Source: Rhodoblastus sp963704565 (GTDB taxonomy: Bacteria; Pseudomonadota; Alphaproteobacteria; Rhizobiales; Beijerinckiaceae). From it: a stretch of 64,000 bases of DNA. How positions within the stretch are numbered: position 1 is the first letter of the stretch; each line of letters begins with the position of its first letter. A program made the position numbers and the translations under genes. The DNA is taken from positions 3,410,001 through 3,474,000 of the forward strand of contig OY969917.1 in the NCBI GenBank assembly GCA_963704565.1, written 5' to 3'. Below, piece by piece: positions 23,740-32,589 of this stretch. The notes beneath the pieces are model-generated. The model made no database searches and had not been told where the DNA came from. It was given only the letters and a program-made list of their open reading frames with translations.

Positions 23740-24731
23740 CAGGAACTTCCTTCATCGGGCTGAGGGGAGACGGGATCGAGGGAGGTGACGCGGTAATCGC
23801 CGTCGGAGCCGAGGCCCTCGACGCGGGCGAGTTCGGCCAAACGTCGTTTGGCGCCGCGGCCAGCGAGCACGGCCACGAGGTCGATCGTCTCGGCGATCAG
23901 CGCGCGCGGGACGGTGACGACGGCCTCCTGGATGAGCTGTTCCATGCGGCGCAGCGCGCCGATGGCCGAACCGGCGTGGATGGTGCCGACGCCGCCGGGA
24001 TGGCCGGTGCCCCATGCCTTCAACAGGTCGAGCGCCTCGGCCCCGCGCACCTCGCCGACCGGGATGCGGTCAGGGCGCAGACGAAGCGACGAACGGACGA
24101 GATCCGAAAGCGAGGCGACGCCATCCTTTGTGCGCATGGCGACGAGGTTGGGCGCGGCGCATTGTAGCTCGCGCGTGTCTTCGATGATGACGACGCGATC
24201 GGAGGTCTTCGCCACCTCGGCGAGCAGCGCGTTGGTCAGCGTGGTCTTGCCGGTCGAGGTGCCGCCAGCGACGAGGATATTGGCGCGCGCGGCAACGCCC
24301 TCACGCAGCGCCTCGGCCTGTCCCGCCGACATGATCCCGGCCGCGACATAATCGTCGAGCGTGAACACCGCGACGGCCGGCTTGCGGATGGCGAAGGCTG
24401 GCGCGGCGACGACGGGTGGAAGAAGCCCCTCGAACCGCTCCCCGCATTCGGGCAGTTCCGCCGAGACGCGCGGGCTGCCCGCATGGACCTCGGCGCCGAC
24501 ATGATGGGCGACCAGGCGCACGATGCGCTCGCCATCGGCGGGCGACAGGCGCTCGCCGGTATCGGACAGCCCTTCCGACAGCCGGTCGATCCAGATGCGC
24601 CCGTCCGGGTTCAGCATCACCTCGACGACAGAGGCGTTTTCCAGAAACCGGGCGATGGCCGGGCCGAGTGCTGTGCGCAGCATCTTCGCGCCGCGCGCCA
24701 GACCTTCCGAATTGTGATGTGAAGCCTTCAT
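23739..24731 (-). CDS. trbB: TrbB, T4SS traffic ATPase (VirB11-like)
   Basis: 330 residues of a secretion-superfamily hexameric ATPase. Walker A is GGTSTGKTTLTNALL; an Asp-box DRVVIIEDTRELQC, the motif RLRPDRIPVGEVRGAEALD and a His-box GHPGGVGTIHAGS follow. It energises pilus biogenesis and substrate passage at the inner membrane. It heads the trb operon as seen here, because the usual upstream copG/traG genes are separated from it by about 7.4 kb of cargo. Confidence 0.96.
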   Translation of the reverse strand: MKASHHNSEGLARGAKMLRTALGPAIARFLENASVVEVMLNPDGRIWIDRLSEGLSDTGERLSPADGERIVRLVAHHVGAEVHAGSPRVSAELPECGERFEGLLPPVVAAPAFAIRKPAVAVFTLDDYVAAGIMSAGQAEALREGVAARANILVAGGTSTGKTTLTNALLAEVAKTSDRVVIIEDTRELQCAAPNLVAMRTKDGVASLSDLVRSSLRLRPDRIPVGEVRGAEALDLLKAWGTGHPGGVGTIHAGSAIGALRRMEQLIQEAVVTVPRALIAETIDLVAVLAGRGAKRRLAELARVEGLGSDGDYRVTSLDPVSPQPDEGSS

Positions 24732-25157
24732 GTTGCCCCGAACTCAGCGGGGATCGACAGACCTTCCCCTTGCGGGGTTGATTAAAAGAGCCGGATTTAG
24801 GGCCGATTCAATAAGGATTTATCGGGGTAGTGCCGTAGCGTGCAAATACAGGAGAACGGCGGCGCGGCTCAGCACATTGCTTCCGGTCATCCCACCGAGG
24901 CTTATCCCGTTGTCCCAGGTTCGTCCGCATTTAGTGGCTCGCCGATTTGGGCGGCATGATTTTGGACCTCAGTTTGCGCGTCGCCCGATCCGTCTTGGCG
25001 CATTCCCGTCGCGGTCTTTTCAAGCAATGCGCGACGATTTGACGTTAAGGGGCTTATGGGACTGGCCACGCAGAAAGCGCGCTTGTAACTCTCTTCATTC
25101 CTGACCATCGCCCGACTTTTTGAGTGTTCTCACGGGCAATCCGCATATCGCGGGGCC
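24732..25157. other. 426-bp gap upstream of trbB without a convincing gene
   Basis: This region must hold the trbB promoter, since the conserved upstream copG/traG genes have been displaced. It is less GC-rich near trbB. Short open frames on both strands have no ribosome-binding site and no recognisable product. I could not assign a promoter with confidence. Confidence 0.6.
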
Positions 25158-25592
25158 TTATGCAGAGCGGTCTGCCCATAGATGTTCGACGTCTGCTACC
25201 CAATCACAGAAGGCTTCTTTAGTTAGACGGTCCATCGGAATCCGCGTTACCCAGAAGCCGGCGCGATTGAGGCGTTCTTCCATCCCTGCAGCTTTCGTCG
25301 AATTCATCGAATGCACCAACATTGCTGCGTCCCGGCCGACATGCTGGATGATTAGATTGACGAGGTCACTTCCAGACAAAGTAGCGTCTGCCGTCGTCGC
25401 AGCTTGCTGCTGGAGATCGTGGTCGAGCATCAGGGCGGCGTATGTTCCACGTCCGTCGCGCTTCAAGGTCCCCATGGCCATACCGGCGCTAGTGGCCACC
25501 ACAAGTCGAATGCTTTGGGGCATCCAGCTGCGTAGGCGTTCAATCCGCGACAGGTCGTCCTCGATCAATAAAATTCGACAGGGAGCAACCAT
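25158..25592 (-). CDS. cREC-type (cyclic-phosphate processing) receiver-domain protein
   Basis: A 144-residue single-domain protein with a receiver-like fold. The first strand CRILLIEDD places acidic residues at 11-13, strand 3 ends in LDHDL (Asp57, His58, Asp59), and strand 4 is VHSMN. The DHD and HSxN signatures mark the cREC family, which lacks normal phospho-receiver logic and is thought to act on cyclic-phosphate RNA ends or nucleotides. The ATG at 25592 has AAAGG 7 bases upstream and is preferred over a GTG at 25607. It is the last gene of the six-gene minus-strand cassette starting at 28958. Confidence 0.7.
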   Translation of the reverse strand: MVAPCRILLIEDDLSRIERLRSWMPQSIRLVVATSAGMAMGTLKRDGRGTYAALMLDHDLQQQAATTADATLSGSDLVNLIIQHVGRDAAMLVHSMNSTKAAGMEERLNRAGFWVTRIPMDRLTKEAFCDWVADVEHLWADRSA

Positions 25593-25639
25593 CAGAAGAC
25601 CTTTCACTAAGGCTCATCGTAACGTAGGCGTATCGTCGC

Positions 25640-26032
25640 TTAACTCATTATAAGAACAGGGTAAGCATACGGCCCTATTTCGAACAGCTGTTTGTACACG
25701 CCTACGATGGTGACGAGTCCAGCGGCGTCGGCGACAGGAATACCGTTTTTCACCAAGACGACGATTCTGTTGCCAGATTCGTCTTCCAGAACAATCCCGC
25801 CATAGCCCAGTGCGGCGAGCTTTGCGTTCTGAATTGGACGGCCAGAGACTTGCACCAACAGGCCATCATATTTTCCGGGGTTGTGCGCCAAATCCCCGAT
25901 CGCGACGATGGGCGTCACGGCCTTGGCGATTTCCTGCGAAATGTTGTTTTTGCCAAGGTGCTCTGTCGCCCAGAATGACCCGAAGGCGGCGATAAGGGCG
26001 AGAATCATGATCTTGATGACGAATTTCAACAT
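25640..26032 (-). CDS. Small membrane-anchored protein with OB-fold-like domain
   Basis: 130 residues. One N-terminal helix (IKIMILALIAAFGSFW) anchors a periplasmic or outward-facing domain with alternating β-strands (LLVQVSGRPI, GGIVLEDESGNRIVVLV, GLVTIVGVYKQL), which reads as an OB-fold of the tRNA_anti/BOF style. A ribosome-binding site (GGACAGGA) precedes the ATG. It lies 42 bases after the DUF4407 gene and 47 before the cREC gene, so they probably share a transcript. Function unknown. Confidence 0.65.
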   Translation of the reverse strand: MLKFVIKIMILALIAAFGSFWATEHLGKNNISQEIAKAVTPIVAIGDLAHNPGKYDGLLVQVSGRPIQNAKLAALGYGGIVLEDESGNRIVVLVKNGIPVADAAGLVTIVGVYKQLFEIGPYAYPVLIMS

Positions 26033-26074
26033 GGTCCTGTCCTCTAAGGTGAGGGTATTGGGTGCCGCGTGAGA

Positions 26075-27448
26075 TCACGCGGCATTGGCTGCCGTCTGTC
26101 GCCAAGTCATCGTTCGCTCGCGCAGGCGAGCAACCAAATCCTCGATTACGGCATCCGCCAGTCCATTGATTGCGTCGCTCGCATCAGGGCATCGACGTGC
26201 TGCGTCGCGCCGCAATTCGTGCATCTCTTCCATCTCGGCGATGACCCGCCGGTAGATATCGAACGCTACCAGAGGCTCGATTCCCGCCTCGAAGGTTTGC
26301 CTCAGCCGGTCTCGCACCACCTGTGACTTAAGAGCGGCGTCAAACATCTCGTCGACGCTGTCGCGCACGGCCAGCCGTTGTTCGTCTGCATGAATGGCAT
26401 CGTCTCGACGCCGAATATGTCGCGCCACAGCCAGTTCATGATCTACCGCCATGCGCGAGCCAGGGCCGCTCGGTCCACCAAGCCATTTGAAACCGAGCGG
26501 CGACAATTCGAGCAGCAGCAGCAGCAAGTAGGTGCCGATCCACTTCCGACGCGCCGCCGGGCTGGCGTTGAGGACGCTGTCACCCACTATGCTTGATAGA
26601 GGAGTGATCGCATTCTTTTCGATTTCGCGGGCCTCTGAAAGCCGTTCTTTGATCGCTTTCTCGGCTTCCTCTAAGGCCGTGTGTGCTGTTGATTGAGCTG
26701 CAACGGCTTCCGAAAGGGCCTTCTGCGATGTTTCGCGATACCGTTCCAGTTCACGCCTTGCGGCGTTGGCCAAGCCATTACAGCGCGCCGATATCGGCCC
26801 GAGCTGCCGACGGCGCTCGACTTCGTTGACACCTTTTGCCACCAGAGCGTTCCGCCGCCTTGCGAGCGCTTGCGAACATGCTTTGGTGTGCCCCTCCATC
26901 CTCAAGATTGCCGGAGGAATCATCGCCGCTGCCGATTGTGCGGCCGCCGCAACTGCATCGGCCTGCGTGACGCTTGCACGGAGCCCCACAACATCAAACT
27001 GTGCAGCTAGATCCTTTGATCGCGCAGCGTCGCGCGTTTCTCTCTGCTCAAGCGCAATCCGGGCGCCATCTTGCCCAAGCACTAAGGGCATGACTGCTTC
27101 AGTCGTCACGGCGCTGACGAGGAGGCATGCACCGACACGCGCACCAAGTATGGCGAGTTTTCTTCCGCGACCAGGCGCCTGCGCGTCCAAGGCGAAGGCG
27201 CCAGGCCTATCCACGGACAAAGCGAAGGTAGCGCCGGCGATCGCGCCAACCGCGCCTCCGATCCATGCTGCCGACCCTCCGGTAAAAACGGAACCAGCGA
27301 CGCCCCAATTTGCCGCCGTCACGGCGGTAGCGACGCCGACCAATCCTCCTGTCAAGGAGATGGAGTGCGTTGCTTCATGGCCTTCATCATGAAGGACCGA
27401 TGGGGAATGGCCGCTGAGCCAGAGGGCCAAAGCGCGCAGCATGATCAC
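26075..27448 (-). CDS. DUF4407 membrane protein with central coiled coil
   Basis: About 457 residues. Three to four hydrophobic segments in the N-terminal ~135 residues (SLTGGLVGVATAVTAANWGV, AAWIGGAVGAIAGATFALSV, VGACLLVSAVTTEAVMPLVL) are followed by a long charged helical region, a further helix (WIGTYLLLLLLELSPLGF) and a cytoplasmic tail. This is the DUF4407 layout. It may sense or act at the membrane. The GTG at 27448 overlaps the upstream stop; an ATG follows two codons later. The central member of the NYN/DUF4407/cREC cassette. Confidence 0.75.
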   Translation of the reverse strand: MIMLRALALWLSGHSPSVLHDEGHEATHSISLTGGLVGVATAVTAANWGVAGSVFTGGSAAWIGGAVGAIAGATFALSVDRPGAFALDAQAPGRGRKLAILGARVGACLLVSAVTTEAVMPLVLGQDGARIALEQRETRDAARSKDLAAQFDVVGLRASVTQADAVAAAAQSAAAMIPPAILRMEGHTKACSQALARRRNALVAKGVNEVERRRQLGPISARCNGLANAARRELERYRETSQKALSEAVAAQSTAHTALEEAEKAIKERLSEAREIEKNAITPLSSIVGDSVLNASPAARRKWIGTYLLLLLLELSPLGFKWLGGPSGPGSRMAVDHELAVARHIRRRDDAIHADEQRLAVRDSVDEMFDAALKSQVVRDRLRQTFEAGIEPLVAFDIYRRVIAEMEEMHELRRDAARRCPDASDAINGLADAVIEDLVARLRERTMTWRQTAANAA

Positions 27449-27753
27449 TCTCCCTTGGTCTCGGTGAATTCTCCGTCGATGACGACCGGAGCGACGGCGG
27501 GTTTGCCGAACGGATTCTTCCCCTCGGGGGAGTTCGCGCTGTCGACGCCTTCATGAAGCGCTCGCAATCGGCTCGCCACGCCCGTCAAGTTGTCGAGCCC
27601 GGCGGCTGCAATCATGTCGTCGACATGATGATCGCAGATGTTGGAAAAAGCGGATGCCGAAGGGATCGCTCTCTGTATGGCATCGAGCCGCGTTTCGATC
27701 AATTCAATCTTGCCAGCGAGGCGAGAAAGGCTTTTCTCGATGGAGGTCGTCAT
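27445..27753 (-). CDS. Hypothetical small protein, 102 aa
   Basis: A 102-residue soluble protein starting MTTSIEKSLSRLAGKIELIE, whose first half has a heptad-like helical pattern and whose second half ends in a proline-rich acidic tail. The ATG at 27753 has AAAGGAGA upstream. Its stop overlaps the start of the DUF4407 gene. Likely a partner of the membrane protein; no family recognised. Confidence 0.6.
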   Translation of the reverse strand: MTTSIEKSLSRLAGKIELIETRLDAIQRAIPSASAFSNICDHHVDDMIAAAGLDNLTGVASRLRALHEGVDSANSPEGKNPFGKPAVAPVVIDGEFTETKGE

Positions 27754-27776
27754 AGGTGTCTCCTTTTGGGTCGACT

Positions 27777-28343
27777 TCAACGCAGGTGGTCGAATGCGCG
27801 CTTGAGCGTGCCCAAGGTGTCGCCATGCAGGTCTTCGACGAATTCCTTGGTGTTGGAGATGCGGGCGTTGGTGCGCTCGACATCTGCCGCGAGATCGGCA
27901 TCCGCTAGCGAGTTCAGCGCGTCCGCCTCGGCTTCCGACAGCTCGTTCGTCCGCACTCGGGTCTGGATTGCCGAATAGGACTCGGCGCGGTTCTTGACGT
28001 GCGTGATGCGCTCGGCGCCGGCTAAGGTCGTTAACCGAACTTGGGCCGCTCCAGTTTCGGCGGCGATGTCTTCCGCGAGGACGGAAGCAACTCGCTGGCC
28101 TTGGGCCATGATGGACCCAACAACGGCCATTTCGGCGGCAGCCAATTCAGCCTCGCCTGCTCGCGTGAGCGTCTCATATTTCTTCACCGTCAGGGCGGTG
28201 TGCGAGCGTGCCGCCACTTTCGCCGCTTCTTTGTTCGCCCTCCACCGGCCGACCAGGCCAGCCTTGTCCTCCAACACGGCGAGGCTCCGACGTTCGGCCA
28301 TTGGAAGGCCGGACCGATGGGGGGTGTGGAACTTGGTGGTCAT
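27777..28343 (-). CDS. Hypothetical helical protein, 188 aa
   Basis: A 188-residue, alanine- and glutamate-rich, almost wholly helical protein (for example AGEAELAAAEMAVVGSIMAQ), with no signal peptide or membrane segment. The ATG at 28343 is preceded by GAAGGAG. It sits 51 bases after the NYN-like gene and 23 bases before the next gene. It may form a coiled-coil adaptor inside the cassette. No family recognised. Confidence 0.6.
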   Translation of the reverse strand: MTTKFHTPHRSGLPMAERRSLAVLEDKAGLVGRWRANKEAAKVAARSHTALTVKKYETLTRAGEAELAAAEMAVVGSIMAQGQRVASVLAEDIAAETGAAQVRLTTLAGAERITHVKNRAESYSAIQTRVRTNELSEAEADALNSLADADLAADVERTNARISNTKEFVEDLHGDTLGTLKRAFDHLR

Positions 28344-28394
28344 AGAGCGACTCCTTCTTTGGTTGGGAGGAACGTCACGGCCAGCACGCCATCC

Positions 28395-28958
28395 TTACGC
28401 GGCAAGCCGGAGTTCGTGGCAGTTGGCGGGGAGCGGGGCGGCGGCGGGTGTGAAGAGATAGTCGTCGAGAATGACGACCTTGGTGGCCATGGCGGCAAGG
28501 TGGCGCGAGATTCTGCCACTTCGGCCCCACACGTGCACTTCCGTCCCACAAGCATTGGCTATGGCCGCGAGGTCGCATCCAAAATGATCGCCGGTTCCCA
28601 AAATCAGTCTGTCAAGACCGCCGGCGAGGCGTTTACGAGCGGCCTCGGCAAGCTGGGTGTCGGCGTTCTCGAGCGTTTCGACGGGCTGAATACCCGCCTT
28701 GCGCAAAGCGATTTTCAGAGGGGGCGACATGAAGTGGGAAAAGCCCATGGTCCACTGCACGCCGGCGGCGGCGAGCTTGGAGCGGATCACGTCGAGGCGC
28801 AGACGCGCATGCCGACAATTCTCAACGCCGGGATGGCAGATATTATTGAGGTCGAAGAACGCTTCGACGCGCCGCGCACTCAGCGCCGGATCGACGCAAT
28901 AGATGCGGCGTTCGACCTCGGTGCCATAGAGGCGGGCGGCGGTGCGGTAGGCTTTCAT
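28395..28958 (-). CDS. NYN-like (PIN-fold) nuclease, first gene of six-gene cassette
   Basis: 187 residues. A first strand FFDLNN (Asp36, Asn38-Asn39), a central acidic ENADTQLAEAARKR (Asp100) and a late strand LILGTGDHFGCDLA (Asp124) are spaced like the metal-binding acids of NYN/PIN-fold ribonucleases, where the last is usually G-S-G-D-x-D-F. The deviations (FFDLNN, GTGDHF) make the call moderate. It starts the cassette after a GGGAGAACC ribosome-binding site. A metal-dependent RNase role is an inference. Confidence 0.55.
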   Translation of the reverse strand: MKAYRTAARLYGTEVERRIYCVDPALSARRVEAFFDLNNICHPGVENCRHARLRLDVIRSKLAAAGVQWTMGFSHFMSPPLKIALRKAGIQPVETLENADTQLAEAARKRLAGGLDRLILGTGDHFGCDLAAIANACGTEVHVWGRSGRISRHLAAMATKVVILDDYLFTPAAAPLPANCHELRLAA

Positions 28959-29060
28959 TGCGGTTCTCCCCGTCGCAACATCGCGACAGGCGAACTCTCA
29001 GGCCTTTGATGTTGGAAACCTAGGGAATGGATTGGTTAATTAAAAATTCCAAAAACAGCA

Positions 29061-30437
29061 TTACTCTGGAACATATTGGAAAACGAACTGTTTATAGTTC
29101 TTATTCCGATGACTTGTGAATGTCGTTTTATGGATGAAGTGAAACGCGCGAGCCGCTTCACAGAGGTGTTCCTCGGCATATCTGGTCGATGTAATCAACA
29201 CTACCTTTTGCGCATTAGCATGAATTGCGATCTCGACGACAGCCGAGCCGGGGACGGCACTGTACCCTTGTGCTAATCCGTCTACGACATCAATGGTGAG
29301 ATTATCGATCGCTTCATTAAGCGACACTCCCAGGTTTAGCTCGTGCCACGCTGCCCGCAGAGGAGTCGCAAGAAAATCGCGAACGGCCGGGTGTTTGTAT
29401 TTTTTTATGAGTTCTTCCTTCTCGATTTTTTCATTTGAATTACGGGTTTCCGCTCCAAGGACCAAAATGTCCCCAGCTTTCGCTTGTTGGGCTATTGAGC
29501 GGAAAGTCAACTTTTCATTGAGGTTGCCGATAGTCCCCCCAGGAAGAAACCATGCTATAGAATTCCCATCTTGACGCAGCATTTCGCTGGCCCCTTGTAG
29601 GTTTGTGAAATCGCAAATTAACGGCACCAAATCGATGCGATCTCTTCTGCCCTGAACAATCAGCGCACTATCAATGAGTTGAAATGACTCCATAAGCATG
29701 TAGATACTGATATCCACGAGAGTATAGTGTATGGTCGTATTTGGATCAAGTTCAAGTATTGAATTTATAATTGCGTTATCCTTCAACGGAGCGCCGGCTC
29801 CTAGCATTACTACATTTGTGATGCCTCGCCTTTTTATGCTATCAAGCCAATATGTCCGATCATCTAGAAAAAATTCTAGTGATTCCGTGCAGTCAAGATA
29901 TTGACGGTACTGTCCTGCATTTATCATCCCTCTCCAAGAATGAGCAGAGTCAGGGCTTAGATAATAGAATTTTTGATCAATGCGGCCGTGATCCAATTTT
30001 ACACGCTCAAATGGTGCTTGTCTGTGTATCCAGAATGGATGAAACGCGTCGCTGTTGCTGACGCGGCTGCTGCTATGGCCATGGCATCCATTATCGCGTG
30101 GCGCCTTGAAAGCGATTCGTTTTTCAGGTGGGAATAACTCTAAGAAATCGCGATATGAACTATTTAGAAACGCCGATCTCATAACGAGGGGATCGCATCC
30201 TAATTCCGACAAACGTACCATAAGGCAATCAACAAAGCGCTTTCCCTGATTTCCTGTAGGGCGGTGCTTTGACCACGATTTGAAACTTCCGGCTAGCTCT
30301 TCGGCTGCCTTCGTATCGGCAGCAAATTTAGAATCTGCCCCAAGCACCCAAGCGGCGATCTGTATATCCGAGCCGCCGCGCGCAAGGACTTCAATGATAT
30401 TGGTGAATTTCTCATCCCAATCGAATATGCCCGCCAT
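29061..30437 (-). CDS. EgtD-like SAM-dependent methyltransferase (L-histidine N-alpha-methyltransferase family)
   Basis: 458 residues. An N-terminal ~150-residue region of unknown fold is followed by a Rossmann-type domain with VVMLGAGAPLKDNAI, YTLVDISIYML and FLPGGTIGNLNE. The last is the counterpart of the GSTIGN motif of EgtD/Methyltransf_33. Family members trimethylate the α-amino group of histidine or related substrates. The gene has clearly lower GC content than its surroundings, a sign of separate transfer. It lies 47 bases downstream of a sodium:solute symporter, probably in one transcript. The substrate cannot be read from sequence. Confidence 0.65.
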   Translation of the reverse strand: MAGIFDWDEKFTNIIEVLARGGSDIQIAAWVLGADSKFAADTKAAEELAGSFKSWSKHRPTGNQGKRFVDCLMVRLSELGCDPLVMRSAFLNSSYRDFLELFPPEKRIAFKAPRDNGCHGHSSSRVSNSDAFHPFWIHRQAPFERVKLDHGRIDQKFYYLSPDSAHSWRGMINAGQYRQYLDCTESLEFFLDDRTYWLDSIKRRGITNVVMLGAGAPLKDNAIINSILELDPNTTIHYTLVDISIYMLMESFQLIDSALIVQGRRDRIDLVPLICDFTNLQGASEMLRQDGNSIAWFLPGGTIGNLNEKLTFRSIAQQAKAGDILVLGAETRNSNEKIEKEELIKKYKHPAVRDFLATPLRAAWHELNLGVSLNEAIDNLTIDVVDGLAQGYSAVPGSAVVEIAIHANAQKVVLITSTRYAEEHLCEAARAFHFIHKTTFTSHRNKNYKQFVFQYVPE

Positions 30438-30484
30438 ACTGGAGCCTCGTTTTGTTATGTTGCATAGGGAGATTGTGTTCCGGT

Positions 30485-31921
30485 TCAGATGGTCTGAATT
30501 TTGGTTTTTGCGATGATCGCCCTTTGTGAAATGAGGAAATTAGCCGCTAGGCCAACGGTCATGCCAATGCCGGCTTCATTAAAGTACCCGCTCATACCGA
30601 ACTGCTTCCATAGAATTGCTGAACACACTCCCGTCGCGATCGCGCCGAGCAACGAAGCCGCTGAGTGCCTCCAGTTCATTACCTTGATCATCACCGCTGC
30701 GGCGAGCCCTGCCCCGATCAACGATATTGAGGATAGTGCGACACTCACCACTGAGCCATGGAGTGAAATGGAAAGCAGCATGGTTGTCAGGCCAATAACG
30801 AGAGTTGTTACCGACGGCGGTATGCGAAAGTCGGACTTGCCAAACAGTTTTGGGAGCAAGTCATGTGTTACGGCCTGTGACATCGCAATGAGCAACCCGT
30901 TCGAGGTCGCCGCAATTGTCGCGAACACGTCTGCCACGATCAGCCCTGTCAGCACGGCGCCGATGTTTTTTTGGAAAAAGACGCTGAGGCCAGTCTCAGG
31001 ATCGGCAATTCCCGGCATGACGCCACGCAGAACGAGACCAAATACCGTCATCGCGATCCAAGTGGATTGAACGAACCCCACGTAAATCCACCATGCCGAA
31101 CGTGTTTCCGTCGGGCTACTACCCGCCAAGTATCGCGAAACGATCTGTGGCTGGCCAAGTCCGAAGCCGATGGCAGCAGCGGCAAAGCCGGCCACGAAAC
31201 CAACAGTGGTGACGATTCCTCCAGGGAAAATGTTCAAAAACCCGTCCCCGGCTGACGCCATATTTCTCCAGAATGTCGCGCTGTCTGTAACGGCGAACCA
31301 AGTGACCGCACCGAGGGCAATAATGGTGCCGATGATGCGAATGACGGCTTGCAGCGCGTCGGTGTAAACCGAGCCACGAAAGCCGCCAATGCTCGAATAG
31401 GCTATTATGAGAAGGGCGAAGATTCCAAGGGCAACCCAATCAGGCAGATCGAACGCTCCGGAGAGGAATTTTTGGCCAGCCAGCCATTGCGCTGACGTGT
31501 ACCCCGCCAGACAAAAAAGGATCACAAGCGCGCAGAGAACTCCTACGGCAGATGCAGCACGACCGGAAAGTCCGTGCACTAACATCTGTGAGAGAGTCGT
31601 CGCGCGGGAATCCCGTCCAAACCTATTGATGCGCGCGGGAAAAAAATACCAAAAAACAAGGTCGCCAAGAAGCCAACTGAGCGGCAGCAAGACCCATTGC
31701 AGCCCGTAAGCATAGCCCAATCCAACGGCGCCCGTCACGATGAAGCCGCTATTCGCCGTCGTACCGGCGCTTAGCCCCACGAGCCAACGATTGAGTTTGA
31801 TTTCTGCGAGCCCCCCGCTCCCGTCGTTTGCCGCATGACGGCGCGCTAGGAATGCAGCGCCGAAGGTTGCTGCGAGCGTAATTAGAAACACCGCTTCTGC
31901 GACTGTGATATTCGGAATCAT
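30485..31921 (-). CDS. Sodium:solute symporter (SSS family)
   Basis: 478 residues with about 13 hydrophobic segments starting MIPNITVAEAVFLITLAATF. The signature region YSSIGGFRGSVYTDALQAVI matches the SSS family (compare PutP), and GLGQPQIVSRYLAGSS is the conserved loop after helix 6. It would import an amino acid, betaine or similar solute with sodium. The ATG at 31921 fits the family start; a longer frame to 32362 has no supporting features. Pairing with the downstream EgtD-like enzyme suggests uptake of a substrate or its methylated product. 31922-32126 is intergenic. Confidence 0.85.
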   Translation of the reverse strand: MIPNITVAEAVFLITLAATFGAAFLARRHAANDGSGGLAEIKLNRWLVGLSAGTTANSGFIVTGAVGLGYAYGLQWVLLPLSWLLGDLVFWYFFPARINRFGRDSRATTLSQMLVHGLSGRAASAVGVLCALVILFCLAGYTSAQWLAGQKFLSGAFDLPDWVALGIFALLIIAYSSIGGFRGSVYTDALQAVIRIIGTIIALGAVTWFAVTDSATFWRNMASAGDGFLNIFPGGIVTTVGFVAGFAAAAIGFGLGQPQIVSRYLAGSSPTETRSAWWIYVGFVQSTWIAMTVFGLVLRGVMPGIADPETGLSVFFQKNIGAVLTGLIVADVFATIAATSNGLLIAMSQAVTHDLLPKLFGKSDFRIPPSVTTLVIGLTTMLLSISLHGSVVSVALSSISLIGAGLAAAVMIKVMNWRHSAASLLGAIATGVCSAILWKQFGMSGYFNEAGIGMTVGLAANFLISQRAIIAKTKIQTI

Positions 31922-32126
31922 GGGCCGGCGCTCCAACCGAGTTGTTGTGATGCGGAGAATGCCGCCGGCATGGCCAGGAAGAAAGAAAGCGCATCGGAAA
32001 TCGGTGGAATGTTTTGGAATGACGCAAATCGGCGCCGAGCAGCCATGCGAAGGAGTTACGAGATTTATAGGCGAAGATTTCGCGTGATGCACGGAAACGG
32101 TGGCTCGCGAGGGCATTCGAACATAC

Positions 32127-32582
32127 TCAATCGTGCCTATTTGAAAGATCGTTGGGTCTGGAAGGCGTCGTGACGTCTTCAGCAATCTCCTGCCGCAGCT
32201 TCGGCCCTTTGGCGAGCCTCCGCCCGAGCGCGGTGACGAAAGCGGTATAGCGCTCGGCGGTCTTGGCGCGGGCCGCCTGCGCGGCAGGTTCCGGCAATGC
32301 CGGCGTGGTGGCCAGCCAGAAGCGTACAAAGACAGCGAGCGTCTCGACGGAAATCCCGACATCGCGTTCGAGTTGGGTCATGCGGCGATCGAACTGGTCG
32401 AGCCGTTTGGTGATGGCGGCTTCCTGTCGCTCGGCCGCGTCCGGCGAAAGGAACGATTCGATGGCGGCCTCCGCGATCAGGGAGCGGGATTGATCCCGCC
32501 GCGCGGCATGATCCGCTAGGCGGTTCATCACGGCCGGATCGAGATAGACGGACAGACGCTGTTTGCGTGCCGGTTTGCTCAT
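32127..32582 (-). CDS. CopG-like ribbon-helix-helix protein of the tra region
   Basis: 151 residues. The N-terminal ~45 residues (QRLSVYLDPAVMNRLADHAA then SRSLIAEAAIESFL) form a ribbon-helix-helix DNA-binding domain; the rest is helical. Such a CopG-like gene normally stands between traG and trbB in these ICEs. It lies 7 bases after traG. Here trbB is 7.4 kb away, so the cargo was inserted just downstream of this gene. Confidence 0.85.
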   Translation of the reverse strand: MSKPARKQRLSVYLDPAVMNRLADHAARRDQSRSLIAEAAIESFLSPDAAERQEAAITKRLDQFDRRMTQLERDVGISVETLAVFVRFWLATTPALPEPAAQAARAKTAERYTAFVTALGRRLAKGPKLRQEIAEDVTTPSRPNDLSNRHD

Positions 32583-32589
32583 CGGCGCC

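Noticed and set aside
24730..25104. A possible plus-strand gene upstream of trbB
   Set aside because: No ribosome-binding site, composition not protein-like and no recognised domain; kept as part of an intergenic gap.
32100..32126. A tRNA 3'-end-like sequence (CATTCGAAC) as a second attachment site
   Set aside because: Only a short T-loop-like match; flanking bases do not match the tRNA-Gly 3' end.
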